This document shows positions 24,711-33,848 of a stretch of 64,000 nucleotides of DNA, in pieces. The first letter of the stretch is position 1. Every line of letters begins with the position of its first letter. Under the pieces are notes generated by a model, which saw only the letters and a program-made list of their open reading frames with translations, was not told the origin of the DNA and did no database searches. This DNA comes from Cyclobacteriaceae bacterium (GTDB lineage Bacteria > Bacteroidota > Bacteroidia > Cytophagales > Cyclobacteriaceae), in assembly GCA_029858965.1 (NCBI GenBank), contig JAOUDZ010000011.1, positions 30,195-94,194 on the forward strand, in the 5' to 3' direction. The position numbers were made by a program, and so were the translations under genes.

Positions 24711-25946
24711 CTATAAACGAGACAATGCCGTAAGTCGTTTTAGTAACGGGGGATGAGAATAGTGAAAGAAAACATATAATGGATGGGGATATAAATCACT
24801 TAGGCTGTCAACCGATAATCTCTTGAGGGCATTGGCAAGTGCAGTCCCATCAAAGGTGTTGCGCGCAAAGGCGTCAGCTTCAAATTCATTCTTACGACTA
24901 TACATATTCATAAATAATCCTGTAACCGCTGAAATCGGTGAAAACAAAATTCCAAATGCCAGCAGGTTTAGATGAACAGCCAGTTGTGTACCGCCCAGTG
25001 CCAGCGAAACATTTTCAGAATACACCATTTTCGACATGACAAACAAGGTAAATACAATCTGAAGAATTGAAAGGACATATCCCCACACAACATGCTTCTT
25101 TTTAAAGTGCCCTACCTCGTGCGCTAGCACAGCTACCAGTTCATCATTCGAGTGTCTCTCAATCAATGTGTCATACAAGACAATCTTCTTCTTTTTCCCA
25201 ATACCTGAAAAAAACGCATTTGCCTTTTTTGATCTCTTGGATCCATCAATAACAAAGATACTATCCAAGGGAAATTTCACTTTCCTTGCAAAATCCTCAA
25301 TAGCCGTTTTCAATTCACCATCCGGTAGCGGCGTAAGCTTATTGAACATGGGAAGAATGAGTGAGGTGTAAAACATGTTTATAAACAAGACAAAAATAGC
25401 GGCAAGCCCTGAAAACCAGATCCAGAAGTTCGGCCCGATAGTCTGGACAAGATAAATTAATGCTGATAGCAAACCACCACCTACGACTGCCGCCAGCAGA
25501 TAGCCTTTAAGTTTATCTGTTATAAATGTCTTTAACGTTGTCTTGTTAAACTCGTATTTTTCCTCAATTACGAACGTGCTGTACCATTGAAAAGGAATTG
25601 TCAGGATATCGGAAGCCAGCATCAAGACACCAAAAAATGCCAAAGCCAGCAAGATATTACTTCCAAAATATGGCCTGAGCCAGCTATCTACCCATCCGAA
25701 TCCACCACCTAACAACATACCAAAGGACAGTAAGAAACCGAAGGCAGATGTGACAAATGAAAATTTGGCAAGGTCCCTGTGGTATGCCAGTGATTTCATA
25801 TATTTTTCCTTTTCATAGAAAGCTTCGATCTCTTTTGGAATATCTGTACGCTGTGCTTTCAGGTTTATATAATCCAATACCTGGTCAAACAAATAACTGA
25901 CAAGCGTGATCGATAAAATAATGATGAGTATAGTATTCGCTTCCAT
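24711..25946 (-). CDS. M48 family metallopeptidase, Ste24/CAAX protease type
   Basis: This is a polytopic membrane zinc protease of 411 residues from the preferred Met (MEANTILIIILSITLVSYLF); the 30 residues before it in the track are polar and unlike the family. The zinc site is HEVGHFKKKHVVWGYV with the third ligand in RKNEFEADAFARNTF. The N-terminal M48_N region contains KYMKSLAYHRDLAKFSF and PFQWYSTFVIEEKYEFNKT, typical of Ste24 homologues. In bacteria these act in membrane-protein quality control or unknown processing rather than CAAX cleavage. It forms an operon with the rhomboid fusion, an unusual pair of two membrane proteases. Confidence 0.92.
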   Translation of the reverse strand: MEANTILIIILSITLVSYLFDQVLDYINLKAQRTDIPKEIEAFYEKEKYMKSLAYHRDLAKFSFVTSAFGFLLSFGMLLGGGFGWVDSWLRPYFGSNILLALAFFGVLMLASDILTIPFQWYSTFVIEEKYEFNKTTLKTFITDKLKGYLLAAVVGGGLLSALIYLVQTIGPNFWIWFSGLAAIFVLFINMFYTSLILPMFNKLTPLPDGELKTAIEDFARKVKFPLDSIFVIDGSKRSKKANAFFSGIGKKKKIVLYDTLIERHSNDELVAVLAHEVGHFKKKHVVWGYVLSILQIVFTLFVMSKMVYSENVSLALGGTQLAVHLNLLAFGILFSPISAVTGLFMNMYSRKNEFEADAFARNTFDGTALANALKRLSVDSLSDLYPHPLYVFFHYSHPPLLKRLTALSRL

Positions 25947-26361
25947 TATGCCTGGTTCAATTTGATGATAAAAGTTTTGTGTGAGGTGATCAAATTGGTA
26001 CAATGTTACCAAAATACTTCCTGGTTTCAACGCCAAATTCAGTTGAATAATTACCTCCGGGAGGAAGTAAAAAAATATCGCCTGACCACAGCAAAGCTTC
26101 TATAAACTCATTCGCGTTCAGCCAAAAAAAGTTGAGAATTTTATGACGCCAATTGGGAAATTACCGGGCAGGTGCTCAATTCATATCAGCGCAAATAGCA
26201 CGCTATACACCGGTAAGAATCACCCAATGCCGTGCAACACAAACAAACCCTGAGATGGCCCCCAGGACTTGATACAGTGAGTACCGATTTAAGGAATTCG
26301 ATTTGCAGGGAGTTTACCGCAAATGTATCCAAAACATGTTACCGGCTGGAAAGGCAGTGCA
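25947..26361. other. Intergenic stretch without a recognisable gene
   Basis: About 415 bases between the Ste24-type protease and the YtxH gene, both on the minus strand. I see only short chance ORFs and no hairpin followed by a T run. The Ste24 promoter must lie here, but I cannot place it. Confidence 0.5.
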
Positions 26362-26697
26362 CTATTTCTTCTTCGCTGCCGCCGTTTTACGCTTGGCTTG
26401 TGCTTTCAATTCTTTAAGCTTACTAGTAAGTTTTCCCTTTGCAGCCGTCAATTTTCCCTTTGCAGCCGTCAATTTTCCCTTTGCATCGGCTACTTTACCC
26501 TTTACATCTGCTGATACCTTCTTAGACTTATCGGCGATCTTTTTACGCGTATTTTTTCCACTATCGGGCGCCATCAATACACCTGCCAATGCACCCGCAG
26601 CTGCACCTGCCAATAAACCTCCGGCAACTTTCAATGCCGTGCTGGATTTACCAGACTTCTTATTTTTATCGGACGTTTCTTTTTTGTTTGCTTCCAT
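26362..26697 (-). CDS. Lysine-rich YtxH-domain protein
   Basis: A 111-residue protein from the second Met (MEANKKETSDKNKKSGKSST). The single hydrophobic stretch ALKVAGGLLAGAAAGALAGVLMAP followed by DSGKNTRKKI is the YtxH signature (a glycine/alanine-rich helix and a short basic motif). The C-terminal half is a lysine- and alanine-rich tail of repeated GKLTAAK units ending in AKRKTAAAKKK, which resembles histone-H1-like tails and is expected to be coil or amphipathic helix that can bind nucleic acid or acidic polymers. YtxH proteins are often stress-induced, but the function here is unknown. It is monocistronic, with 140 bases to the FAH-family gene. Confidence 0.85.
   Translation of the reverse strand: MEANKKETSDKNKKSGKSSTALKVAGGLLAGAAAGALAGVLMAPDSGKNTRKKIADKSKKVSADVKGKVADAKGKLTAAKGKLTAAKGKLTSKLKELKAQAKRKTAAAKKK
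26431..26487 (-). repeat. 21-bp tandem repeat coding GKLTAAK units
   Basis: Two identical copies of a 21-base unit begin at 26431 and 26452, and a partly diverged third at 26473, inside the YtxH gene. The unit encodes seven residues, so copy number can change without shifting the frame. Confidence 0.9.
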
Positions 26698-26838
26698 AAT
26701 ATTCTTTTTTATAAACAAAACACATTAACCGAACTGTTCTAATATAAGCATATGGCAGCGGTTTAACAAGTTTTACCGATCAGTAATTTGCGCAAAGTGG
26801 TGCAAAGAATTTGCAACTACCAGTATATACAATCCGGT

Positions 26839-27813
26839 TTATTTTTGCCCTTGTGATTGGCTTTGCGCAAATGAAACAACGTGCTGTTTTTGCACGCCCA
26901 CATGATCGATTCCTAACGCTACTACATCTCCCGGTCTGAGATAAACCGGGGGTTTCTGCGCTAAACCAACACCGGAGGGCGTCCCTGTTGAAATGACATC
27001 GCCAGGTAAAAGTGTCATGTGCTCACTGGTATAACTTATCAGCTTCGCAATGTTATAAATCATATCCCTCGTATTGGCCTGCTGCCTGGTCTTTCCATTT
27101 ACGCTTAACCAGAGATCCAATTGCTGTGGATTTGCCAGATTTTCAGCTAAAACCAAATAGGGTCCCAGTGGCGCAAAACTGTCAGCGCTTTTTCCTTTGT
27201 CCCATTGCCCTCCATCCTTCTCCAATTGCCAAAAACGTTCACTATAATCATTGATCACCGTGTATCCGGCCACATAATCCATGGCTTCAGCTTCACTCAC
27301 GTAAGAGGCCCGCTTACCAATAATGACTGCCAGTTCGACCTCCCAATCCAGTTTTTGAGCACCTTTCGGAATAATGACATCATCAAAAGGCCCGCACAAA
27401 GCTGTAGTAGCCTTAAAAAAAATGACAGGCTCACTTGGAATGGCAGCTGACGTCGTGGCTCCGGATCCTTCCTTAACGTGTTCAGCGTAGTTAAGCCCTA
27501 TGGCAACGATCTTAGATGGCCGTGCCACGCAAGAGCCATAACGCTCATGCAACGCTACCGTAGCACATTTGGCAGCATGGGTTACCAACCAGCTTTGCAA
27601 TCTTTTGACGCCGTCGGTCGCAAAAAACTTTTCGTCAAAGTCTTCGCCAAACGATGATACATCAAGCCGGGTGCCATCAGGATATTCTACTGCCGGTCTC
27701 TCCTTATCAAAATTTCCATATCTGAATAACTTAATGTCAGCCTGGTTTCTGGTCTGCGCCGAAAGTGCCGCATAGAACAGAAGAAAAAAAAGTAGTAGTG
27801 ATGTTTTTTTCAT
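26839..27813 (-). CDS. Exported fumarylacetoacetate hydrolase-family protein
   Basis: A 324-residue FAH-superfamily protein with a cleavable signal (MKKTSLLLFFLLFYAALSAQ), which is unusual because family members are normally cytosolic. The catalytic domain shows VAIGLNYAEHVKEG, EPVIFFKATTALCGPFDDVIIP, the metal-binding DWEVELAVIIGKRA and the third ligand in VINDYSERFWQ, then PGDVISTGTPSGVGLAQ and RPGDVVALGIDHVG. These are the metal site and substrate loop of the 2-keto-3-deoxy acid or acylpyruvate hydrolase group. It starts 15 bases after the sugar-isomerase-like gene stops. Substrate unknown; a periplasmic role in breaking C-C bonds of keto acids is inferred. Confidence 0.9.
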   Translation of the reverse strand: MKKTSLLLFFLLFYAALSAQTRNQADIKLFRYGNFDKERPAVEYPDGTRLDVSSFGEDFDEKFFATDGVKRLQSWLVTHAAKCATVALHERYGSCVARPSKIVAIGLNYAEHVKEGSGATTSAAIPSEPVIFFKATTALCGPFDDVIIPKGAQKLDWEVELAVIIGKRASYVSEAEAMDYVAGYTVINDYSERFWQLEKDGGQWDKGKSADSFAPLGPYLVLAENLANPQQLDLWLSVNGKTRQQANTRDMIYNIAKLISYTSEHMTLLPGDVISTGTPSGVGLAQKPPVYLRPGDVVALGIDHVGVQKQHVVSFAQSQSQGQK

Positions 27814-27828
27814 TTCTTCACAGTAAGG

Positions 27829-28659
27829 CTAAAGTTTATTCAAAAAATCCATATTGTGTTTCATGCTCTCGAGCGGAGTACTTTCGTATTCTTCCTGCTC
27901 AATAAAGATATACTTTACGCCTGACTGTTTCTTTAACGATAGCATCTTTGCAATATCCAGTCCACCCTTTCCAAACTCGGTGCTTTCTCTTTTGGCCATG
28001 TCCATATCCTTGAGGTGCCAGAGCGGAAAACGACCCTGATACCGGGTAAAGTAGTCCTCAGGATCTTTGCCGGCAACAATAGTCCAGCCCAGATCCAGCT
28101 CCATATGCACTAAATCAGCCTGGCAATTGTCGAGCAGTACATCGTACAGCACTTGACCATTTTCCGATTCAAATTCATATTCGTGATTGTGGTATCCGAA
28201 TTTCAGATTCAACTTTTTGCACTGTTCACCGGCCTGATTGAAGGCTTCCGCAACACGCTTATAGTTATCGACCGTTTGGCCTTCGGTAGGCATTGTTGAG
28301 CAAATAATATATTCCTGACCAGATTCCACAGCTTCCTCCATAGTTTGTTCCCACTTTTCATCGAGGTGCACATGACCACTTCTGAGCGTCATGCCCAGGT
28401 CATTGCACGCGGTCTTCATTGCCTTTGCCGTCAAACCATAATAGTGCCCCAGGTCACTTCGGGCAGATTCTATTTGCTTAATTCCGATTTCCGCTATTTT
28501 CTTAAGGGTACCCATTGGGTCCGCCTCCATTTCCTTGCGAAATGTGTATAGTTGAAGTCCCATGTTTTCTTCCTTACGGCTCGGCGAGCAAGACTGAAAG
28601 AGTAATGCGCTGGCTGCGAGCGTCCCGGTTTGGATTATAAATTCTCTGCGCGTTTTCAT
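27829..28659 (-). CDS. Exported sugar phosphate isomerase/epimerase-like TIM barrel protein
   Basis: A 276-residue AP-endonuclease-2/xylose-isomerase-like TIM barrel. The N-terminus has twin arginines and a lipobox-like segment (MKTRREFIIQTGTLAASALLFQSC), suggesting export and possible lipidation. The barrel starts MGLQLYTFRKEMEADPMGTLKKIAEIG and contains LNLKFGYHNHEYEFE, VHMELDLGWTIVAGKDPEDYF, FPLWHLKDMDM, which supply the usual metal-ligand Glu and His residues, and ends KYIFIEQEEYESTPLESMK. It probably acts on keto-sugars together with the exported FAH-family enzyme next to it. The substrate is not shown by the sequence. Confidence 0.9.
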   Translation of the reverse strand: MKTRREFIIQTGTLAASALLFQSCSPSRKEENMGLQLYTFRKEMEADPMGTLKKIAEIGIKQIESARSDLGHYYGLTAKAMKTACNDLGMTLRSGHVHLDEKWEQTMEEAVESGQEYIICSTMPTEGQTVDNYKRVAEAFNQAGEQCKKLNLKFGYHNHEYEFESENGQVLYDVLLDNCQADLVHMELDLGWTIVAGKDPEDYFTRYQGRFPLWHLKDMDMAKRESTEFGKGGLDIAKMLSLKKQSGVKYIFIEQEEYESTPLESMKHNMDFLNKL

Positions 28660-28823
28660 CGGTATTTGGGTTTAAATGTGATAGACCAGCTGCATTGCAA
28701 TATTAGTTCTAATTACATTGATATCATTTGGTTTTCAACAGAATGAATTACCTACTGCTGATGCAGCCATAACTTGTGTAACTTTGTTTAGCGCACCGCC
28801 ATCTCGTCCTTTGCATCTCCAGT

Positions 28824-29963
28824 TTAGTTTTTAATCTGCTTATTATTATGTTGTCTTATTATTTCCAATGTTTTTTCAATGGGAATTGATTCAATGGTTA
28901 AGCCGCCTCGCCCGGTCATCGTTTCTGCTGCAAAAAGTGAGTTTATAATGGCCTCTTCAGTGGCTTCAATTACAGCCTGAAATAAAATACTTACTTTATC
29001 ATTTCTCAGTTCGGTATTTGTATTCAGATCCGTATTGCTGTTGTATGGATCCCGAACAGATTCTGCTGTTGAAAAAGCGATTGTATAGTCGCCACTGCCG
29101 TTTGATTCATTACCTCCCGCCCGGCCTAATCCCAACATGGCGCGGGAGGCTAATCTTTCCAGGTTTCTTGAAGTCAGCGGCGCGTCTGTTGCTACGACAA
29201 TCATACAGGAACCATCTTCTTTGTATTCCGTTGTTGTTTCCCGAAACATATATTGACCCAGGTTGACGCCTACAGGCACTCCTGCAATTTGAAGCACTCC
29301 GCCAAAGTTGGTTTGCACCAAAACACCAACGGTATAGCCGCCTCGCTTTTCCGGTAATTTTCTGGAAGCCGTTCCTATCCCTCCCTTGAATCCAAAGCAA
29401 ACCGTACCGGTTCCTGCCCCGACATTTCCCATCCTTACATAACCCGTATCTGCTTTTTCAATGGCCCCTAGTACGTCCTTTTTAGTTACCACTCTTAGTT
29501 GAATGTCATTCAATCCGCCGTCATTGGTTTCTCCCACCACCGGGTTAACGCTCCGTACATTTTTATTTTCAGAAAAGGATAAGGTGTAATCGATTAGTGC
29601 ATCGGCCGCGGTGGGAACGCTCAAGGTATTGGTAAGGATAATTGGAGTCTCCAGATTCCCCAACTCCTTTACCTGGGTATAGCCGGATAGCTTTCCAAAT
29701 CCATTGCCAATAAAAATAGCAGCAGGCACTTTTTGTTGGAAAATATTTCCCGGATGTGGAAGGATGGCGGTTACACCAGTGCGGATAGCATCGCCTTCGA
29801 TTCTGGTAGTATGCCCGACTAGTACGCCTGAAACATCTGTAATGGCGTTGTGTCTACCCGGCTTCAGTATTCCAATTTCAATTCCATAATCGCGTAGAAC
29901 TTTCTGTTGCGCTCCAGATTCCAAGGCGATAACGACGAAGAAGGAGGCTATTAATGTTTTCAT
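28824..29963 (-). CDS. P1 family (DmpA/BapA-like) peptidase, exported
   Basis: This 379-residue protein (from MKTLIASFFVVIALESGAQQ, an apparent signal peptide) belongs to peptidase family P1, whose members are Ntn-type self-processing aminopeptidases such as DmpA and the beta-peptidyl aminopeptidases. Visible are the N-terminal part YGIEIGILKPGRHNAITDVSGVLVGHTT, VNPVVGETNDGGLNDIQL, and the autoprocessing region DGSCMIVVATDAPLTSRNLERLA, in which the nucleophile Ser follows the cut site (probably in DGSCM). The start in the ORF track (18 residues earlier) lacks signal features. Orthologues cleave N-terminal D- or beta-amino acids. It stands alone but lies between two other exported enzymes. Confidence 0.92.
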   Translation of the reverse strand: MKTLIASFFVVIALESGAQQKVLRDYGIEIGILKPGRHNAITDVSGVLVGHTTRIEGDAIRTGVTAILPHPGNIFQQKVPAAIFIGNGFGKLSGYTQVKELGNLETPIILTNTLSVPTAADALIDYTLSFSENKNVRSVNPVVGETNDGGLNDIQLRVVTKKDVLGAIEKADTGYVRMGNVGAGTGTVCFGFKGGIGTASRKLPEKRGGYTVGVLVQTNFGGVLQIAGVPVGVNLGQYMFRETTTEYKEDGSCMIVVATDAPLTSRNLERLASRAMLGLGRAGGNESNGSGDYTIAFSTAESVRDPYNSNTDLNTNTELRNDKVSILFQAVIEATEEAIINSLFAAETMTGRGGLTIESIPIEKTLEIIRQHNNKQIKN

Positions 29964-30133
29964 GATGCAGGTTTGTTTAAACCTTTGTATGGAATATAGG
30001 TTGCAGAGCAATTTCATCCACTATTGCAGCCTTGCAGGCAGACAAATTGTTCGGGAATTGGATATGAATGAATAATATGATTGAGAACGAATTGATCAAG
30101 GACTGATTCCTCCATCTTTCACGCTCAGAACAC

Positions 30134-31099
30134 TTACCTAAACCAATCCTGCCGCTTAATCATTTCTTGCTGCTCTTGCGGTAAGTTCTTCATGTGTGCA
30201 CGCAACCAGGTACGAAAATCCTGGGTAATAGCCTCTGTCCAGGCCGCATCGATCTGTCCTGCGGTATAGATCCCGGCTTGCAGCCTTGAATGACCAAATT
30301 CATCTTTGAGGCGCGTCCATTCGGATGTTTCCACTACCTCGAGCGCAAGATGCGCCGGAATAAAAACAATGCCTTCGCGCAACCCCAGAACGACATCTCC
30401 CGGCATCACTGCGGCACGGCCGATCGAAATAGGTGTATTGTAACCAATGATCATGGTCTTATCATATGTGTTCGAAGTTGATGGATCCCAATTTCGATTA
30501 AAGACCACGAAATCCTTCAGTTCCAGGATACCTGCCAGATCGCGGGCGCCCCCCCAAATAACCAATCCCGTACCTGTCTTTTTATAAATCATATTGGCGA
30601 GATTATCCCCAATGAAAGCCCCGCCAATTTGCCTGTCCATCAGGTCGGCTACCAGTACATCACCCGTTGTGAGCTGATCCATAATCCAGTGTTTGTCTCG
30701 CCCTTCTAATCCCCGTGCTTTTCCTTGTTCCGTCACGACATCGGCAACGTCTGCGCGATAGGGAATAAAATCACAAGTCACCGCTCTGCCCACCAACACA
30801 GGATTCTCATGTGTCATCACCCACTTCCCCTGATACTGATTGGGATACCCCTGTTCCTGCAACACTCCCCATGCCTCCTCGCAGGTAACCAATTTCATGC
30901 GCTCCAGAATTCGATCGGACACCTTAGGACGGTTGTCGGGGAAACGTTCTGCCTTGTATTGCCTGGTATACAGCATCATTTGTTCGGGCGTCAATGTGTA
31001 AGGCAATGGTAAGTCGGCTTGTGCACAGGATTGATGGAAAGAACACAACACTAAAAAGAGAAAGATGCATAGTCCGTACATCAACTCCCTTACTTCCAT
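30134..31099 (-). CDS. RraA-family protein with signal peptide
   Basis: This protein (about 321 residues from MEVRELMYGLCIFLFLVLCS) has a signal peptide ending near SCAQ. The central part matches the RraA/HMG-CHA aldolase fold: VGRAVTCDFIPYRADVADVV, DVLVADLMDRQIGGAFIGDN and TGLVIWGGARDLAGILELKD. In known aldolases of this group a metal-binding acidic residue follows the conserved RD by two or three positions; here the sequence is RDLAGI, so the acidic residue is missing, which favours a non-aldolase role. The C-terminal 80 residues form a charged helical extension (FRTWLRAHMKNLPQEQQEM). Export of an RraA-like protein is odd for a cytosolic RNase-regulator family. Confidence 0.85.
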   Translation of the reverse strand: MEVRELMYGLCIFLFLVLCSFHQSCAQADLPLPYTLTPEQMMLYTRQYKAERFPDNRPKVSDRILERMKLVTCEEAWGVLQEQGYPNQYQGKWVMTHENPVLVGRAVTCDFIPYRADVADVVTEQGKARGLEGRDKHWIMDQLTTGDVLVADLMDRQIGGAFIGDNLANMIYKKTGTGLVIWGGARDLAGILELKDFVVFNRNWDPSTSNTYDKTMIIGYNTPISIGRAAVMPGDVVLGLREGIVFIPAHLALEVVETSEWTRLKDEFGHSRLQAGIYTAGQIDAAWTEAITQDFRTWLRAHMKNLPQEQQEMIKRQDWFR

Positions 31100-31249
31100 A
31101 TTGTTCATAAGCCGTCCGTTTGTTTTTCTCCTTATCATGACGTAAACCAATCTATGCTGCCCCTATTCCTGCATTTGGAGTACAATAATGTCGTACATAA
31201 TAACTAAACATTCATTTTCGGCCGCCAGTCCGCCACTATTCCTACTGCG

Positions 31250-32587
31250 CTACCCTTCAGCCAACAACTTCGTCAGTGCAATATCCACTTTTTCAAAATC
31301 AAAACCGGCTATAATCTCACGCATATTGCGGGCAATATCTTCCAGGCATAAATTACCGATACTCCCTTCGTGGGTGTGTTGCACCGTAGTGGCAGGATGA
31401 AAGCTTCCCTGCTCAATGTCGAGCCCCACTTTTTTGTAGGCATCCCGAAAGGGAATGCCGGTTAATACGAGCTTGTTCACTTCCTCTACGCTGAACAGAA
31501 ATGCGTACTTTTTATCGGCCAGAATATTCTCCTTTACCTTAATGTTAGACAGCATGAGGTGTGTCATGTGCAGGCAATCTTGTATGTGTTGAACGGCCGG
31601 AAAAAGTTTCTCTTTTAGCAACTGCATATCGCGATGATATCCGGATGGCAGATTGGTGGAAGCCAAAGCAATGTCATTCGGTAATGCCTGCAATTGATTG
31701 CATCTTCCCCTGATTATTTCAAACACGTCGGGATTTTTTTTATGCGGCATTATGCTGGATCCGGTTGTCAATTCGTCAGGGAAACTGACGAATCCAAAAT
31801 TCTGATTCAGGAAAAGACAAGCATCCATGGAGAGCTTTGCCAGGGTTGCCGCAATGTTGGCGAGGGCACTGGCGACGATACGTTCTGTTTTTCCACGCCC
31901 CATCTGAGCATACACTACGTTGTAATTAAGGTCTTCAAAACCCAGCAATGCCGTGGTCATTTTCCGATTTAATGGAAATGATGATCCGTATCCTGCGGCA
32001 GATCCCAATGGATTTTTGTTAACGACACGATACGCTGCCTGAAGGCAAATCAAGTCATCCACTAAACTTTCTGCATAGGCTCCAAACCACAAACCAAATG
32101 ACGAGGGCATCGCCAGTTGAAGATGTGTATAGCCTGGAAGTAGGTGATCCTTAAAATTCTCACTTTGTTGCTGGAGCAAATTGAACAGTGATTCTACTGC
32201 TGCCACAATGTTCCTTATTTCCGCGCGAAGGAATAGTTTGATATCCACCAATACCTGATCATTCCTGGATCGGCCGCTGTGTATTTTCTTACCAACATCA
32301 CCACGCTTCCTTGTTAACTCCAGTTCAACCTGCGAATGAATATCCTCAACACCCTCATCAACCTTAAATTCACCGGCGGCAATTCTGGCATATATATTTT
32401 TTAGTTCTGCAGCGAGTACTTTGCGCTCCTGAGGCTTTAACAATCCAATGGACTCGAGCATTGCGATGTGCGCTAGAGATCCCAGGACATCATACTTTGC
32501 CAGATACATATCCATTTCCTGATCTTTCCCCACAGTGAATTTTTCTACTTCCTTGCTTGATGTTTTATCCTTTTGCCAGAGTTTCAT
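31250..32587 (-). CDS. argH: Argininosuccinate lyase
   Basis: The last enzyme of arginine synthesis, splitting argininosuccinate to arginine and fumarate. The 445-residue protein contains DEGVEDIHSQVELELTRK, GKKIHSGRSRNDQVLVDI, LLPGYTHLQLAMPSSFG and the signature loop TTGSSIMPHKKNPDVFEII, in the order typical of the fumarase/aspartase superfamily. The N-terminus MKLWQKDKTSSKEVEKFTVG is normal for ArgH. It is the last gene of the arginine operon; the gap to argE is 154 bases, larger than elsewhere in the operon, so an internal promoter or processing site is possible. Confidence 0.97.
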   Translation of the reverse strand: MKLWQKDKTSSKEVEKFTVGKDQEMDMYLAKYDVLGSLAHIAMLESIGLLKPQERKVLAAELKNIYARIAAGEFKVDEGVEDIHSQVELELTRKRGDVGKKIHSGRSRNDQVLVDIKLFLRAEIRNIVAAVESLFNLLQQQSENFKDHLLPGYTHLQLAMPSSFGLWFGAYAESLVDDLICLQAAYRVVNKNPLGSAAGYGSSFPLNRKMTTALLGFEDLNYNVVYAQMGRGKTERIVASALANIAATLAKLSMDACLFLNQNFGFVSFPDELTTGSSIMPHKKNPDVFEIIRGRCNQLQALPNDIALASTNLPSGYHRDMQLLKEKLFPAVQHIQDCLHMTHLMLSNIKVKENILADKKYAFLFSVEEVNKLVLTGIPFRDAYKKVGLDIEQGSFHPATTVQHTHEGSIGNLCLEDIARNMREIIAGFDFEKVDIALTKLLAEG

Positions 32588-32741
32588 GTATGGGTAATAT
32601 TAAATTCAGTTTTGAGAAACGTTTCTGCAATTAAAAATCTTAAGGTCAAACCAGCAGCTACCTGCATCCAAATTAGAAAATGAAAGCTGATGGATCAAAC
32701 TGACAACGCATTAACTTTCATTCATTCCGCTCCGCGTGAAA

Positions 32742-33806
32742 CTAAGGCAGGATTATGTTGTCTAATAATCTTATGTACGTCTGAATGCCCGTTTCAATTT
32801 CATCTAAATAGATGAACTCATCGGCAGAATGTGATCGGGCGGAATCCCCGGGACCAATTTTGACAGAGGGAACGCTGATAAGAGCCTGATCGGATGTTGT
32901 TGGGGAACCATACAATCGGATACCCAATTTCTTAGCCGACAGCACCAAAGGGTGATCCTGCGCGATACCTGAAGACCGCATCCTCAAAGAACGCGGCGTG
33001 ACGCTGCATTTCACATGTTCTTTTATAATAGATAACGCATCCTCCAGTGTGTAGGCATCCGTAACCCGCACATCAATCGTAAACTGACAATCGGCAGGCA
33101 CGACATTATGCTGACTTCCGGAATGTATTATTGTCACAGACATTTTCATTTCTCCAAGGGTATCGGAAACCTTTGGAAACCGGTATGAACTAAACCACTC
33201 GAGGTCAGGTAACGCTTCATGTATAGCATTGATGCCTTCTTCGCGTGCCGCGTGTCCGGGTTTGCCTGTCGCAATACAATCAAGGACCATCAACCCCTTT
33301 TCCGCGATAGCCATTTCACAAAGCGTGGGTTCTCCGACGATAGCAAAATCTACAGCGGGCAGTGATGACCAGACACTTTCAATTCCTCCTGTTCCTGAAA
33401 TCTCTTCTTCCGCGGTAGCCGCCATCACCAGATTGTATTTCGGCAGTTCAATTTGATCATAATGCAAGAAGGTGGCAATGAGTGAAACAAGCGGTCCGCC
33501 AGCGTCATTGCTGCCCAGCCCAAACAGTTTGTTATCGATCATTTCCGGTTTGAACGGATCGCGCGTATATCCTGAGTTCGGACGAACCGTGTCGTGATGT
33601 GAGTTTAACAACATAGTTGGCTTCGAAGGATCGAAACGCCGATTCTTTACCCACACATTATTACCCTCTCGGTTTGTAGCAATACCGTGTTTCTTAAAAA
33701 ATGCTTCGATAGCAGACGCTGACACTGCTTCCTCCCTGCTGTAGGAAGGTATTGCAATGAGTTCTTGAAGGAGAACCAGCGCATCTTGATAAAGTTTCTT
33801 ATGCAT
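32742..33806 (-). CDS. argE: N-acyl-ornithine/citrulline deacylase (M20 family, ArgE-like)
   Basis: A 354-residue M20 metallopeptidase starting MHKKLYQDALVLLQ (the track starts four residues earlier). Metal-site motifs are MLLNSHHDTVRPNSG, FGLGSNDAGGPLVSLIATF and MAATAEEEISGTGGIE, with the histidine at the end in ARSHSADEFIYLDE. In arginine operons that use an acylornithine carbamoyltransferase, this enzyme removes the acyl group from N-acetyl- or N-succinylcitrulline. It follows argB by 42 bases. Which acyl group is removed is tied to the specificity of the neighbouring carbamoyltransferase. Confidence 0.93.
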   Translation of the reverse strand: MHKKLYQDALVLLQELIAIPSYSREEAVSASAIEAFFKKHGIATNREGNNVWVKNRRFDPSKPTMLLNSHHDTVRPNSGYTRDPFKPEMIDNKLFGLGSNDAGGPLVSLIATFLHYDQIELPKYNLVMAATAEEEISGTGGIESVWSSLPAVDFAIVGEPTLCEMAIAEKGLMVLDCIATGKPGHAAREEGINAIHEALPDLEWFSSYRFPKVSDTLGEMKMSVTIIHSGSQHNVVPADCQFTIDVRVTDAYTLEDALSIIKEHVKCSVTPRSLRMRSSGIAQDHPLVLSAKKLGIRLYGSPTTSDQALISVPSVKIGPGDSARSHSADEFIYLDEIETGIQTYIRLLDNIILP

Positions 33807-33848
33807 GCCGCATATCAACGTTGTGGCAACGCAGGGGTTGCTTGTCGA

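Noticed and set aside
26303-26728. 141-codon plus-strand ORF with repeated FPFAAVN-type units
   Set aside because: The repeats are the complement of the GKLTAAK repeats in the YtxH gene; the ORF is a shadow.
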